This document shows positions 1 through 12,177 of a stretch of DNA of 64,000 nucleotides, piece by piece. The stretch comes from Cheiracanthium punctorium. Lineage: Eukaryota > Arthropoda > Arachnida > Araneae > Cheiracanthiidae. The position numbers and the translations under genes are program-made. The stretch covers positions 160,449 through 224,448 of the forward strand of contig JAWZYV010013278.1 in the NCBI GenBank assembly GCA_038373885.1. Reading direction: 5' to 3'. Within the stretch, counting starts at the first letter, position 1; every line of letters starts with the position of its first letter. The notes under the pieces were generated by a model, which saw only the letters and a list, made by a program, of their open reading frames with translations, ran no database searches and was not told where the DNA came from.

Positions 1-2599
1 AGAGGCGACAGCGGCCTTTACTTTTTTTTAGAATAGAGAGATACCCAAATTAAATTTCATGCTGTTCTGGAAACTCGCGGAATCTTTTCGCAATAGAAAG
101 ATTTCGTTTTGTGTACACAGCTATTCTCATGTCCATGCAAACGATTTATTTGTGAAAAAAAAAATGATAATAAACTGTGTAATCTGGAAAAGCTTTTTTA
201 AACGAATTTGAATCACAATTGTATGATGTCATATTCACTTGAAATGGTAATTTTGTCACGCAAATGATTTACTTTTTTGACTCTCGGAAATAAAATGGTG
301 CTAAAAATGGCGAAAAATCGCCTAAAAAGGAGGGAACGGGTGGATTTTCAGATTTTTAAAGAAGCGCAGATTGTTTTCTATATTTTTATACATGATCATG
401 AAAATTTTCAAGCGGATCGTGCAAACGGTGAACAAGTTATTAGGCCTTTTTGTGTTAACTTTGAAAATTTCACGCGATTCTAGATACTTGGAAACGCTTT
501 GTTGCAAAGGAATGAATGATTTTATGCCAAATCTGGCAACCATTCTGTTTATTTTTTCAGTTTTTTATTAATATCTTCTAAAATAATTTGATTTTCGAAA
601 TTTAAGTCAGCTTAGCAGGTTCCTCGGAATTTTTCGAATCTGTGGGCACCTTAGTCGAAACTCAAATCACCACGGTTTAGGAGGAGTTAGGTCAACAAGC
701 TATTGACAGCGCCAGCGGCCTTTACTTTTTTTTTAGAATAGAGAGATTATGTTAAATTGAAAAGTTTAAATGTGGCTTTTTGTTTAGTAATAAAGTAATT
801 ATTTAATATTTATGTTTACAGCTGCTTGTTCATAATTTTTAGATGATTTATGTATTTTAAAAACAATATCAACGTATATAAAAAAGACATTTGTGCATCG
901 CTTTTCGTAAATAAATTAAGAGAAAAAAAAATCTGACTGCACTACAAAAATACGATCACGCACATAAAAAATGATTTCCTCCTAAGCGGAAAATTTCGCC
1001 AATAGCTACCGATTGCCGAAATTTCCCCGTACGGTAGTGTAGATCGCCATACGAGGGCCCGAGGATCTGGGCCCAGAAGACAGCGCCAAATAAACCGTTT
1101 GGTAGCCAAGTTAATTCCGCGTCAATACGGCTTTTGTGCTCAATGCCAAATATGTCAACCCGGTGAACAGAGAAAATACGCCCAATTCAGGGAAAGTCAG
1201 CCCATGGCCCATGCAAGTCTTAGATAGGGGGAAAATCGTACAACTATCGCTTTTTTAAGTGCTTTTTTTTATGGATAGAATTAAAATAGAGTAAAATGTG
1301 TGCATTTTTTAATGAAGGTAAATTATTGAACGAACTGTCTTATAGGAAGATACTTTCATTTAGACGGTGGTTAGTCGGTGGGGCCAGGCCCCACTGGCCC
1401 TTAATGACGAGCCGCCACTGATGAACACATTTCACAAAATTCAGTACAACAATCATCATTTTTAGATATACCTCTACCTGAGGGTCCACAATGATCATGC
1501 CGTGATGATATAGTGAATTATGTCTTTTAAACATTCATATCATCACCATAAAAATATTTTGGGGAATACTGTGTAACTGAATTCTTTTTTATGCATCATA
1601 AACCAACCTGGCATAAGCACTTGCTACGTTGTAAGGCAGGTATGGGTAGCCTTTGAAATGTTGCGGTCCAAATTTTAGCGGAGTGGCGGGCCGTATAATT
1701 GGGATTATATGGGATTTGAATGGTTTATATGGGGTTTTGATGTTTTGCGGGTCGGATCAAAAGCCTTTGCGGGCCACACCCGGCCCGTAGTTGCTCCTAG
1801 TGTAGTAAGGAATGATAAAATTAATTGTCATTTGGAATCTCCATGTAGTTTATTTTTAGCACAAATGATTTATATAATCAATTACAGTTCATCTTAGTTA
1901 GAATAACATTCTTAATTACAGTGAAAAAAAGAACACAAATGCATTTGACAGCCCAAACAAATCTTGATTTATAATAAAGGTGAGCTGTTCGATTTGCAAT
2001 AAGCATTCAAATCGACTATGCTACCTAGGCAATTCCCCCCCCCTCATATGCAATTTGGTAGCTCTGGACTCGTGCCCAAGGCCTTACCCAGGAGGGTGGA
2101 CCAGGGCCGAAATTAAAATTTTTGTTTACAAAATAATAATGAGGAAGTCTTTTTAGGGAAAATTCAGCCTTTTTCACCGCTTGGAGCCCTTACGAAATTT
2201 TTGGACCCTTCCCGATTTTTTTGTCCTGGATAAGGTCCTGCTCGAGCACCCATCTCCCCAATTTCTCGCCATAAATCACACACTGCCCTGCATGAATACT
2301 CTATCAAACTCAGCCACAGAAATCATCAACCTGAAAGTCAATGTTGAAACCAATATTGAAATAACGAATAGTTGCGATTTCGAACAGGTCTTACTTTGGA
2401 CTTTCTCTTACCGTTATCTTTAGCTAGTCCTATCCCCGATGACTAAACACAAGTGTACACTAAAAACAATCTCCGTTAAACGCTGCTGCACATCAACACT
2501 CATGTTCTAAAAACTGGAGTTTTATTTTCGTTCCATTTGAGCCAAGTTCCGGGAGTTAACAAAAATTTTGAAACACTCCGAAAGGAGAACTGTTGCTGT
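1..2599. other. Repeat-derived DNA without a gene
   Basis: CAGCGGCCTTTACTTTTTTTT followed by AGAATAGAGAGA occurs at about 8-42 and again at 713-746, so 1-750 looks like one repeat bounded by its own ends. A segment near 325-360 (GGGAACGGGTGGA) is shared with 8896-8920. AGCCGCCACTG near 1412 and CGGGCCGTA near 1688 look like hAT ends without partners. No coding gene seen. Confidence 0.55.
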
Positions 2600-2814
2600 A
2601 TTTGGAATAGAGGTGGGGAAAACCGTTTTTTTCAAAGAACAGTTGTTCACCGTTCCCGTTCTTTTTTAAAGAACAGTTCTTTTTCCTGTTCTTTTGAGAA
2701 CAGGTTCTTTGATTTATGGTAGCTTTGTTATGACTATTTTATTCAATTTAAAAATGAAAATATACGTCTTTTTAACATGTACTATACTTTAGTACAATTG
2801 TAAAACCCGTAGTG

Positions 2815-3205
2815 GTCTGGGCACTAAACTCCGTTGCCATAAGAACACGAAAAGTGAAGCAGCATCCGGATTGGCCAGTGCTTGGGAGGGTCAACTACCT
2901 CTCGGCTCGACTGCTGTGGGACCGTGTGCCCTAATGGGAGCTGGTGCACGTAAAATCCGTCGTGGCTTCAATGTCCTCCAAATTGTTAAACGATACCTCT
3001 GGGGGTGCCGATTTCAGGGGGTGGGTCCCTCCTCTGGAATTGGTTCGAAATTAGGGGACCCCAAGCTGAGTCGGAGTTCCTCCCACTGGGGCTCATTAAA
3101 ATGGAAGCAGCCCCTTCCGCCCATCGCCTGCCTATTTAAGGGATCTGGCACCGCCCCGCGGGTTGCCAGAGGGCATTAGCAACAACAACAACAATTGTAA
3201 AATGT
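2815..3205 (+). repeat. Dispersed repeat with CAA tail, copy 1
   Basis: Holds GGCCAGTGCTTGGGAGGGTC and GGCTTCAATGTCCTCC, and ends in (CAA)n near 3180-3193. It is shared with 28384-28715 and, inverted, 44665-44975. It contains a 102-codon open frame that the other copies do not support as coding. It resembles a SINE, but no A or B box was found. Confidence 0.68.
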
Positions 3206-3296
3206 TTAAAAAAAACTTTGCAACCAACATTCTGGCTTTCTTCAATCAAGTATGTTAACAATAATTATTTGTAAAAATATTTTAATGGCGGCTGTC

Positions 3297-3430
3297 GTCA
3301 AAAAAAGGGTCTCTAGATCTGTGGCACGCGATAAACGTTTCGATCGTCCGCCCTCTTGCTAGTAGTTAAGTCGAGTGATGGCAACGGCCGCCCTTTTTTC
3401 AGCATTGGGAAATGGTTGCGCCTTAAAGGG
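3297..3430 (+). repeat. Fragment of the piggyBac-like family
   Basis: From AAAAAAGGGTCTCTAGATC to GGTTGCGCCTTAAAGGG, closely matching 49788-49922. The TTAA at the right end is decayed and no left end was found. Confidence 0.7.
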
Positions 3431-3762
3431 TAAAAAAGTACATGCTCCAGCTTAAAAATTAAAGACTCCGTTTAAAAAGCTGTAAGTATCAGGCTCCAGA
3501 TTAAAAATAATACGCGTGTATAAATATGTCGATTGCTTCGACTACGAATGAATACGACTTTGGCATATAAAATTACATAGCTTCCAACCAGGGCCATACC
3601 TAGAAAATAATTTCGGAGTCGGGGAGCATCGTATATCGGGATAAAATTTTCAGGATATATCCCCCACACCCAATTTCTGTCTAATTTAGCAAGATTAATT
3701 TTTTTTTATTACTGCACAAGCATTTCGTTCATTTATACATCACTGCATTTCATACCCCTCAA

Positions 3763-3924
3763 CATGGGCGCCGGCAGAATATTTCCAGGGGGGGGGGGGC
3801 AAAGACTACTTTAACGCATAGTTACCATGTTGGAAAGAGCAAAAAAGCAAAGGATAACACACTGCATACAAAAATCCAGGGGGAGGGGGATTGCCCCCCT
3901 TGCCCTATGCTGCCGGCGCCCATG
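3763..3924. mobile_element. hAT-like MITE, 162 bases
   Basis: The ends are CATGGGCGCCGGCAG and CTGCCGGCGCCCATG, with an 8-base target duplication matching at 7 of 8 positions (CCCCTCAA and CCCCTCAC). It may sit inside a larger element whose ends are CAGGGCCATACCTAG near 3586 and GCTACGTCCCTG near 3970. Confidence 0.85.
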
Positions 3925-5345
3925 CCCCTCACTATCCCCACACAGGAAAAAATTTCTGGCTACGTCCCTGTATGAATACACCATGTACATATAATGAAAT
4001 AAGTTCGGGGGAGCGGCGTCCGAACTCATAGGACCCCCAGTGGCGGATTAATGCATTTTTGTCCGGGGGGGGCGGTAAGTTAGAGGATTGACATATACAT
4101 CCATTTTTTGGAAGAAAAAATAGGATCTTTTACATTAATTTCTTTTTTCTCGGGGGGGCGGTCGCCCCCTCCTCCCCCCCGTCTAAGTACGGCCTTGCTT
4201 CTGACTCCAAGTCTACAACTTTGACCCTAGCTCAGAACTTAATTAAAGCAAAAGAACAGGGAACAGATTTAATGAAAGCACACCTTTCACCGAAGAACAG
4301 TTCTTTTAACCTGTTCAGCAAGAGAACGCCTTTTACCCCGTTCCCGCTCTTAGCTCTCCGTTCCGAAAAAGAACTCCAGCTCAGGAAAAAAACGCTGAAC
4401 TAGGTGCAAAGAACTAGGTGTTCCCGCTCACTGCTCGGAGAACTCCTCGAGTCGTGATCAAAGAACGTATTCTTTTTCAGCCAATAGGAGAGGCTGCTCC
4501 GGAACAGGTTCTTTTTCAGCCAATAAGAGATGGCTAAGAGCGTATGAAGCGAAGGCGCGTTTTATATGGAGATAGTGTAATGCTTATATTATTGTTTGAC
4601 GTTGATAAAATATTTTTTTTCGATTTGTTTGTGTTTCAGACTATCATTTTCTTTATTATTAAATTTTTTACTTTGATTCAAATTGAGTAGTTTGGCTGGA
4701 ATAATAAAAATTGACGAATTGTAATCCTGTGAGTGCATTTCGTATTGAACATATAAGAAAGCTTCTTATTCTTTGCCCGGGTCCTCTTTAAAATTATGGT
4801 AGGTTGGGTTAAAAGTTCTATCCCCCCCCCCCCAGATAATCATCTTCGTTATCATTATTGCTCAAAATAACTAAGATTTCACAATTAGAATTTGATAAAG
4901 CTAAAATTGTGAACTTCTGTCCCCACCATCAGATACGTAGCCAATGTGGAGGAGGGGGGGTCTGCCCCCCCAGAATTTAAATTTTTCTTAGCAAAAAAAT
5001 ATTAATCGTGCCTTTCAATGAGAAATTTCACCTTTAAGGCATTTTCCAAAATTTCTCTTTTCGACACGCTTGCCTGCCATAAAATTTTGAAGCGTCGGAC
5101 CTTAATGAACTGAGAACATGTTTTTGCCGTGATCACTGAACAGGGTGTTCCCGTTCTTTCTTGAGAACAGGTTCAAAAGAACAGGGTGTTCATTCTTTCC
5201 CCATCTCTAATTTGGAACACTTATTTGCAGACTTGTGTGCTTGGTTTTCAAAACCGCGTATAAATTCTGGTCGAGTAAAAGTGAGGGCTCGATTATGACC
5301 GGTTTCATCGTGAATCTTCCATCGGGCCAGCTTGTGTACTTAGAT

Positions 5346-5371
5346 GAGCCCGGGTTGTGCAGTGGTTAGAG
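5346..5371 (+). repeat. tRNA-derived SINE, left piece with A box
   Basis: Reads GCCCGGGTTGTGCAGTGGTT then AGAG, a tRNA-like A box. The expected B box appears only beyond the insertion, at 9305-9345 (GGATCCGGGTTCCTGGG). Confidence 0.55.
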
Positions 5372-5936
5372 TAAGGTGACCATACGTCCCGTTTTGAACG
5401 GGACAGTCCCGTTTTTAGGTGGTTTGTCCCGGTGTCCCCAAGCACAGCTTATCGGGACACCAAAATAACATGTCACGTTTTTAGAAAATGTCCCGTTTTT
5501 AGGAAGAGAGAGCAACCCACGGTAAGATATTAATAAAGGCCGCTCAAAATCTAAAATCATCCAACGGCAGTGTCTGTAAAAAGAAAACTTGACCTCCCTC
5601 CCTCCCCTATCGAGGCCCAAAGAAAACGCCGGGGGATGTATTGTTTTTGTGTTTATTCTTTTAATGTTCCTTTTTTTGTCAACTATTTCAATTTATTTAA
5701 TTTTTATTTCTTTTTTCAAACTCATGTTCCTCTTTTGCTTATACCTCCCCCCTCCCCCGATCTCCACTTTATTTTCCCTTTTCACTCTGGTTTTCTAAGA
5801 ATTTTTTTCCTTCCGAATGACAACCTCCTTTTTTCTGCGTGTCCTTTTGTTTGCATTTCTCACTTTCCTACCTTCCTGCCTCGTGTCGGAGGGTGTTTTG
5901 GAAGTCGAAGCCTACTCCTCCTACCACCCGAAACGT

Positions 5937-6985
5937 ACCCAGATAACACACTTGTCTATTTTATGTCTATTTCTGGTCCAACTCATCCATAATACATCCA
6001 TGTCTATACATAGACATCCATAAGACATATATTTATGGACATAATCTGAAAAATCCAGAATACGTCCATGAATAGACCAAAACTAGACTTAGAATATCAT
6101 GAATATGTCCATTAATGGACGTATTCCAGATGATACACACTATGTCAGTGATACGACATAAAATGGATGTGTGTATAGGTCCAGAAATGGACAAAATATG
6201 GAAAAGTTACTTTTTTGTCATTGATTTACATTTTAACCAATACTGTACTTACGACGCATGAATTTATTATACTTTATGTTTTTATTGATGTTAAATTTTA
6301 CCCAAAAAAATTTTAAAAACTTTTTACATTTTAGAGGGTTTTTTTTTTTTTTTTTTTTTTTTTGTCGAGGAACTTTTGAAATTTAAAATACTTTTTATGT
6401 ATTATTATTTCCTATAAAAGCGGTATTGTGTAAAAAGAAACTCATATCCACATGCAAAAACAAAAGAAAATTCTCTAGCGACTCAACATCCAAAAACGAA
6501 TAGCCTAAGTTCCCAGTCCGAAACTAAAAAATCTTTAGTTCAGCATTTTGACGCATCAGAACAAGTTTCGCTGCGTATAGTGGTTAGCACACTCTACTGA
6601 GAAGACCATGATCAAGGGTTCGAATCTGAAGCGGGGCAAGTACTTAAAGGTTGGTTTTTAAAAAAATTGGTACGAATATTTTTACAAAATTCGTTTTTAA
6701 GATGTAACGATAAATTTAAATTAATCATTACATACAATTAGCTAAAAAATATTAAATGGTTTTTGTTGATGTCCAGGATTCGACCGTAAAAGGTCTACAA
6801 ATAGACAAACACGTCCGTTATTACGTCCATATACATGTCTATAAGACGTCATATGGGCGTCCTATAGTGCCATATTGACGTAAAATGGACGAGAATTGGG
6901 CGAATCCTGGATGTTTAATGGACATGTCAGCTTGTCTATATGACGTCTTCTAGACGTGTTCTGGACAAGTTTGTGCTATCTGGGT
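5937..6985. mobile_element. Element with ACCCAGATA inverted ends
   Basis: The left end is ACCCAGATAACACACTTGTC and the right end, inverted, ACCCAGATAGCACAAACTTG. Next to both ends are many short inverted motifs such as GTCCAT and ATGGAC. A tRNA-like SINE head lies at 6570-6640. No coding frame; the superfamily is not recognised and no target duplication was certain. Confidence 0.65.
6570..6640 (+). repeat. tRNA-like SINE head
   Basis: A-box TATAGTGGTTAGCAC near 6576 and B-box GGTTCGAATC at 6617-6626 have tRNA spacing. The arms that would form the acceptor stem pair poorly, so a SINE or pseudo-tRNA is more likely than a working tRNA gene. Confidence 0.55.
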
Positions 6986-7012
6986 AAGTCTTGCACTATT
7001 TTTTATAGTATA

Positions 7013-7960
7013 CTAGCTGAAGTACCCGTTCTTCGCACGGGAATGAATGGACTTTTTGATATTACGATTTGTGGTGATTACTATTTATTGTAATAAAGAG
7101 ATATAGCAAAATGGATATCGCATTATATTGTGTTCAATAACCATGCATACCGAATTTCAAGGCAATCGTTTGTACGGTGCAGATGGCCATGCGGCGTAGC
7201 GCAATCTAGTGGCGAGTTTTAGCAAAACGGATACGGCGAAAATATTCTTCGCATTCAGATATCGATGAATACGAAATTACACGACGATCGGCTGGACAGC
7301 CCTAAGTTCATGTGTTGACGCGACCTCTAACGCGAAACTCTTCCCCGTGTTCAAATATCTATGCATACCTATTTTCATAGCAATCAGTTGCACAGTCAAG
7401 AAGTGATACACTGCAGCGCCATCTAGTGGTTAATTAAAGTAATGATTTGCTACAGTGCCGTCAAGTGGCGAGTTATAGCAAAATGGATAACGCCAAAATA
7501 TTCTCATTGTTCAAATAGCTATGTATACCGATTTTCATAGCGACCGTTTGAATGGTCAAGAATTTGGCCTGCTGCAGCGTCATCTAGTGGCGAGTTAAAA
7601 TAATAATGCATTGCAGTGCCATCTAGTGGTGAGTAACATCAAAAGGAACACAGTTAGAATATATTCTTCGTGCTGAAATGTGTAAGTATAAGAAATTTTA
7701 TGCCGATCAGTCGAACGGTATAGAAGTTGATGCGTTGCAGCGCCATTTAGCAGCAAGTTACAGCAAAATAGATACTGAAAAATAATCTCCGTTTTCTAAT
7801 ATTCGCGTGTACCAAATATCATCGAAATCGGTTGGACGATATTCGCATAGTAAACGGCTAAATGGAATAGAATTTGACGTTCTGCTGCGCCACCTGGTGG
7901 CAAGTTAGAGGAAAACGGATAGCATAAAAAGCTTCTCCATGATAAAAGACTTAGGTGAAC
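7013..7960 (+). repeat. Interspersed repeat, AGCTGAAGTACCCG family, array type 1
   Basis: Begins ACTAGCTGAAGTACCCGTTC followed by TTCGCACGGG, a short hairpin. The body holds about seven degenerate units around CGCCATCTAGTGGCGAGTT, spaced roughly 40-150 bases apart and alternating with AAATGGATA and CAATCGGTTG-like blocks. The 5' end matches 15772, but the internal units differ completely from that copy. The class is unknown. Confidence 0.75.
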
Positions 7961-9304
7961 CAAATTTCATGGTGCAACGGTGCTGGAGTTTTTCAACCTC
8001 ATACACACATACCAACATTCATTTTTATCTATAACCAGTGTCATTATATATCCCAGTCTCAAATAAAATCCAGTTTCAAATCTAAGCCTCGCCAAAGTGC
8101 CAACATACGCCATTTTGCAAGCGTTTTTTCAGGAAATCATTCGAAGCATTGACTTAGCAGCAATCAATATGGGAAATGGTTCGACCGCGAAAAAGTAAAG
8201 CAAGCCTTTATTTGAAAAGTGGAATCCCTTAATACAGCCGAATTTTTTAAAATTATCAACTATAACGTGTTTTATTCATCGTTACTCCGATGTACTAAAT
8301 GAGAAGATTTCAATTTTCTGAAATTTGGCGGAATTCCCTCAACTTAAATCAATGTACTCATTTGGCGAGAATTCTGGAGATAGATCGCTTGAAATCCCTT
8401 AACAACTGCATTATTTCTTCACGGATCATTAAAATTTAACGCTATATTCTAATAAAACTTTTGCACTTGTTTTCAAAAATCTATTTCCTTAAGCTCTCAA
8501 TAAATTGCGCCAAGCCGAAATCTGTGCAAACCGCTAGAACTCACTTTCTCAAAATCGGCATTTGAGCCATTTTATTTTTTCGCCAAACTAAAAAAATTTC
8601 CTATTAGCCTCGGAAATCTTCAATTCTTATTGTTTTACGTATAAAACATTTCATTCCTGCTCCGATTTCCCATGCACACGATATTATAATTTAAAAAAAA
8701 AAATAACCTTACGAATATAAACTAACAAAAAAAATCATTATTATTCTTTTATTTTTACTTTGAGAATTTAAAACATTTTATTCGGCAAAATCGCCACACA
8801 TGGCAACCACGATCCTTATTTCACACCTTTTTCACTACAGGGGTTACAATTACGGAAAGCTTTTTGCGTGGAGAGCATAAAAAATCTCTTAAATTCCGGG
8901 AACGGGTGGACTTTGAAAGTTTTAAAGTGGACTACGATTTATTCTATATTATTTTACATATCTGTGCTAAATTTCAGGCCGATAGGTCCATGTTTGTGGA
9001 TCTGTATACGAATCAAATCCACAAACAAACAAACAAACAAACAAACAGAATTTCATTTTTATTTTTAAGGATGTGTGTTTTATAAAAGCTTTTTTTTTTT
9101 TCATTTTATTTCGATATGAACATTAACACAAGCTTTTTGAGCGTTTTCTTAACAACTAAAAGAGACCTAGGCCTGTCCATTCAGTCTCTCTACACTATTA
9201 CCTTAAAAACACTAGATGTCCCGTTTTGAGGAAGAAAATGAATACATTATTGCCAGTAAAGTAGTTAGATGTCCCGTTTTGAAGGAAAAAATAAATGGTC
9301 ACGT

Positions 9305-9345
9305 GAGAGCCATTCTTCCACACAACGGATCCGGGTTCCTGGGTG
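9305..9345 (+). repeat. tRNA-derived SINE, right piece with B box
   Basis: AGAGCCATTCTTCCACACAA is followed by the B-box-like GGATCCGGGTTCC. It is probably the continuation of 5346-5371. The body down to about 9480 may belong to the same SINE. Confidence 0.5.
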
Positions 9346-11776
9346 TCATTTCGCCCTTCTCTTCATAGGAGGCAATGCTGGTCCTCCTATTAGGGCCTCC
9401 ATAATAATGAGACCAGTAATTCCGGTCTTGTAGTGGCCAATGCCTGTACGGGAAGTGCCCGCCATTAGAAAACAAAAAAAATAATAAAAGAGCTTACTAG
9501 CATAGAGGAAAGAAATTTAAATAACCAGGGTATGAATGGGAATGGAACCGACGACAGTACGCTTCTGCGATTGGCGTGGAGTAGGACGGTCCCTTAACCC
9601 CCCAAGCCGCCAGTCCCCCAAAAGGAAGAACTATAATCACGGACTTAGATATAGGACAGTCAGCGGGGTATTCTAAAAAAGCTAAACGAAATTAGTCTGT
9701 AAGATGGCGCTGTGAGTTGTAATCATTAACTTTATGTTGTGCGCATGCGTGCGTTAGTAGTAGAGTGCATCATGTTTCGTCGCATGATGTGGATGATGAG
9801 TACGCATGATTCGTCCTTGATTGTCCGTTAGCCTATACGTTAAAACAAAGATTTATTTGAGAATTTTATCTTAAAATCTTACTAGGGGATAGAAAAGTTT
9901 TTTTTTTTTTTTCCGTGTGTCAATATTTTGTCAAACCAAAACTCCTGAAGCTAATAATACCAAGTTAATAGACCAAAACGTTCTTTTAATATAATGGCCT
10001 GGTTTCTTTTCGCATCCTTTCAAAGAAAAAAATAATAATCACAAAATTCTTGCTGTAAAATACAGCACTCACGTGTACCTAAAAACTATTTTCAAGGTAT
10101 CAGGGGCAGCCCGACAAGGTGAGCATCGAATCGGGGAGCCGTGCACAGACGAATTTTTTTAAATTTTTGGTCAAAACCTATAGATGGATTTAAACATTTA
10201 AAAAGCTAAAGAAATCGAAAAAAACATGATTGGCATTTACTAAAAGTATATGATAAGTCATCTGTTAAACCATCCTCCACACCCAAAAAAATTTTTACTT
10301 TGCCGACAAGATTTTCAAATTTTTTATTATTATCTTTTGAATTACAATCGCTATAATATTCACGTAATTGTCCACGACATATGACGGCATTCTCAAAAGA
10401 TAAACCTTAAAAAAAAAAAAAAAAAATCTGGAGTGACCCACTGGACTTTCCGAACACTTACGATTAAGATCATTAACAAACATTTAAATAAATTTTAATC
10501 GATGAATAATTCAGCAAAAAACATTGGCCATAATGTAAAAGAAATCTTTTTCGTAGCCCTGTAGAAAAACTATGAGTCCTATACGCACCAAAATCAATAC
10601 CGGTCTCGCGACGGTGGTTTATAACATGTATGCCTAACTTCAGCTCAATCGAATGCCCCTTTTAGGAGCTACCATCTTCACTCACATACACGCAAACACA
10701 CACACACATACATACATACATCTCGTAAAAATAGCATAAATGGATTCAGAAGACCTCAAAAACGTGTCAATACACCAAAATCTCGATGTCGAATTTTTTC
10801 ATGATTACAATACTTTCCTTACATGGTACATGTTCGGAAAGTAAAAATTAAAAAATAAAAACATTTTAGTGTTTTTTTAATTTTTGTTATTAGTTACCTA
10901 ATAATGAGGAGAGTAACAAATATTAGCAACTACAATTAACGTAGACGTTAAACTAGTACGATAAGGAACTTTATTAAAATCTTCATAAGGTAGCCTGATT
11001 CTAATGAATTTATAACTTTGTAGCTCAATAAAGTGAATCATTACATTTAAATTTAACACAAAAATATGTTTTCTTTTGGTTTTTGGAAAAAGATCTAAAA
11101 AAAAAAAAAAAAGTAGCTAAATTTTATGCACCACCAGGTTCACAATTCATTATAAAAGTTACACCAAACACTTAAAAAAACATGAGAACTTTCCTTTTGG
11201 ATAACTTCAAATTTAAGCAATAACCGGTTGTTATTTAGGAGAAGACGGACTTTTCAATAGCGGTTGACCATTGAAACATTCGAGTCAAGTATTATGCAGG
11301 TTGTCATCAGATTCAAGAAACCAATAAAAATCGAAAAAACAAGTAACGTGACAGTTATCGCTATTTTCGTTTTGTATATGAGTTTTGACAGCGAATATTT
11401 GAAAATCCGCCTGTGTGCGCTGTCTCCGAAGGGGAGCTATTTCAATGATTAGCACTTATTTATAGCATAAAAGGGGCACCGAGTATCCTAGGGCCGCCCC
11501 TGCAGGATATTTTGAAGAATGGTAAGCGTGAAAGAAACAGGGCGAGGGTGGCCATCTTGCTCGAAAGGAAAAAAAAAAAATTTCTATAAAATTCTTGCTG
11601 CACTCTTAAAAGTGACGCCTTAAGCGGGAATGGCTGAAAAAAATAGTGATGCAATAAGCGGAGTAAGTACCATAGGTGAAAAGTCGTATGAAAAAGGTCG
11701 GGACTTCTGAAAGATGATGTAATACTGTGGGGCGACGTCTTATCGGACTTACTAACGTGGTCTGACAGTATTTTAA
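9346..11776. other. Gene-free repeat-rich stretch
   Basis: AATTCTTGCTGTAAAATACA near 10044 and CTGAAGCTAATAATACCAAG near 9947 recur in modified form at 54950 and 54390, so a dispersed repeat with an internal deletion is likely at 9935-10090. The rest of the stretch apart from 10427-10842 shows nothing I can name. Confidence 0.5.
10427..10842 (-). repeat. Dispersed repeat with ACTTTCCGAACA ends, copy 1
   Basis: Bounded by ACTTTCCGAACA and TGTTCGGAAAGT and contains a CA/TACA microsatellite. The minus strand matches 50750-51391 and 57020-57175, including GACTTCGAGATTTTGGTGTA-like sequence. Beyond one end lies GGAGTGACCCACTGG next to an A-run. Confidence 0.7.
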
Positions 11777-12177
11777 CCCTTTAACGCGCAGTTTTCCCCG
11801 CTCCGAGAACACCCAACTCTGACGTTTTGACTGTTGCCAGTCACGAATAAACTTGATTTCTATAAAAATAGTTGCGGGTGACCTAGCCCCACGAGAATCC
11901 TTTACTTTTTAGCACGTCCCGTAAAAAAAACGGTCACGATTATTTTTAACAGCACTGACATCTGCTGAAAAATGGAAAAATGCGAGAACAGCTGGATAGA
12001 TTGCCCAATGCTGAAATAAGGGCAGCCGTTGTCATCGCTCGACTTCACTACCAGCAAGATGGCGGACGATCGAAACGTTCATCGCATGCCACAGATCTAG
12101 AGACCCTTTTTTGACGCCCAGTTGGCTGTGCCGCACAGCCCTTTTTTTTAGCTGGGAAAGGGTTGCGCCTCAAAGGG
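11777..12177. mobile_element. piggyBac-like non-autonomous element
   Basis: The ends are CCCTTTAACGCGCA and TGCGCCTCAAAGGG, each flanked by TTAA (11773-11776 and 12178-12181), the target and CCC-start typical of piggyBac. Its core, including GGCGGACGATCGAAACG, is shared in opposite orientation with 3297-3430 and 49788-49922. Confidence 0.82.

Larger units (their letters stand above)
2608..5209. mobile_element. hAT-like element with nested insertions
   Basis: The ends are TAGAGGTGGGGAAA and TTTCCCCATCTCTA, with perfect 8-base target duplication ATTTGGAA at 2600-2607 and 5210-5217. Both sides contain many AAAGAACAGTTCTTTT-like motifs in inverted arrangement. Inside lie a CAA-tailed repeat (2815-3205), a piggyBac-like fragment (3297-3430) and a MITE (3763-3924). 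No transposase was recognised. Confidence 0.82.
5372..9304. mobile_element. Possible large insertion inside a tRNA-derived SINE
   Basis: The left end is TAAGGTGACCATACGTCCCG. The right side holds GTCCCGTTTTGAAGG and ends with ATGGTCAC, the complement of GTGACCAT. The flanks GGTTAGAG and GTGAGAG are imperfect duplicates. SINE sequence lies on both sides (5346-5371 and 9305-9345). Other repeats (5937-6985, 7013-7960) lie within. A terminus of the same kind (TGGTCACCTTAA) occurs at 53237-53246. Confidence 0.5.

Noticed and set aside
2871..3179. 102-codon open frame
   Set aside because: Lies wholly in a dispersed repeat whose other copies do not preserve the frame.
4037..4196. Complete hAT MITE (CAGTGGCGGATTAATG to GTACGGCCTTG)
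   Set aside because: Ends match weakly and the flanking 8-mers differ, so boundaries are unsupported.
5570..5992. 140-codon open frame, plus strand
   Set aside because: Phenylalanine- and proline-rich translation of a T/C-rich tract that runs into the ACCCAGATA element; no conserved motif.
6570..6640. Functional tRNA gene
   Set aside because: A and B boxes are present but the acceptor stem pairs poorly and the flanks look like a SINE.
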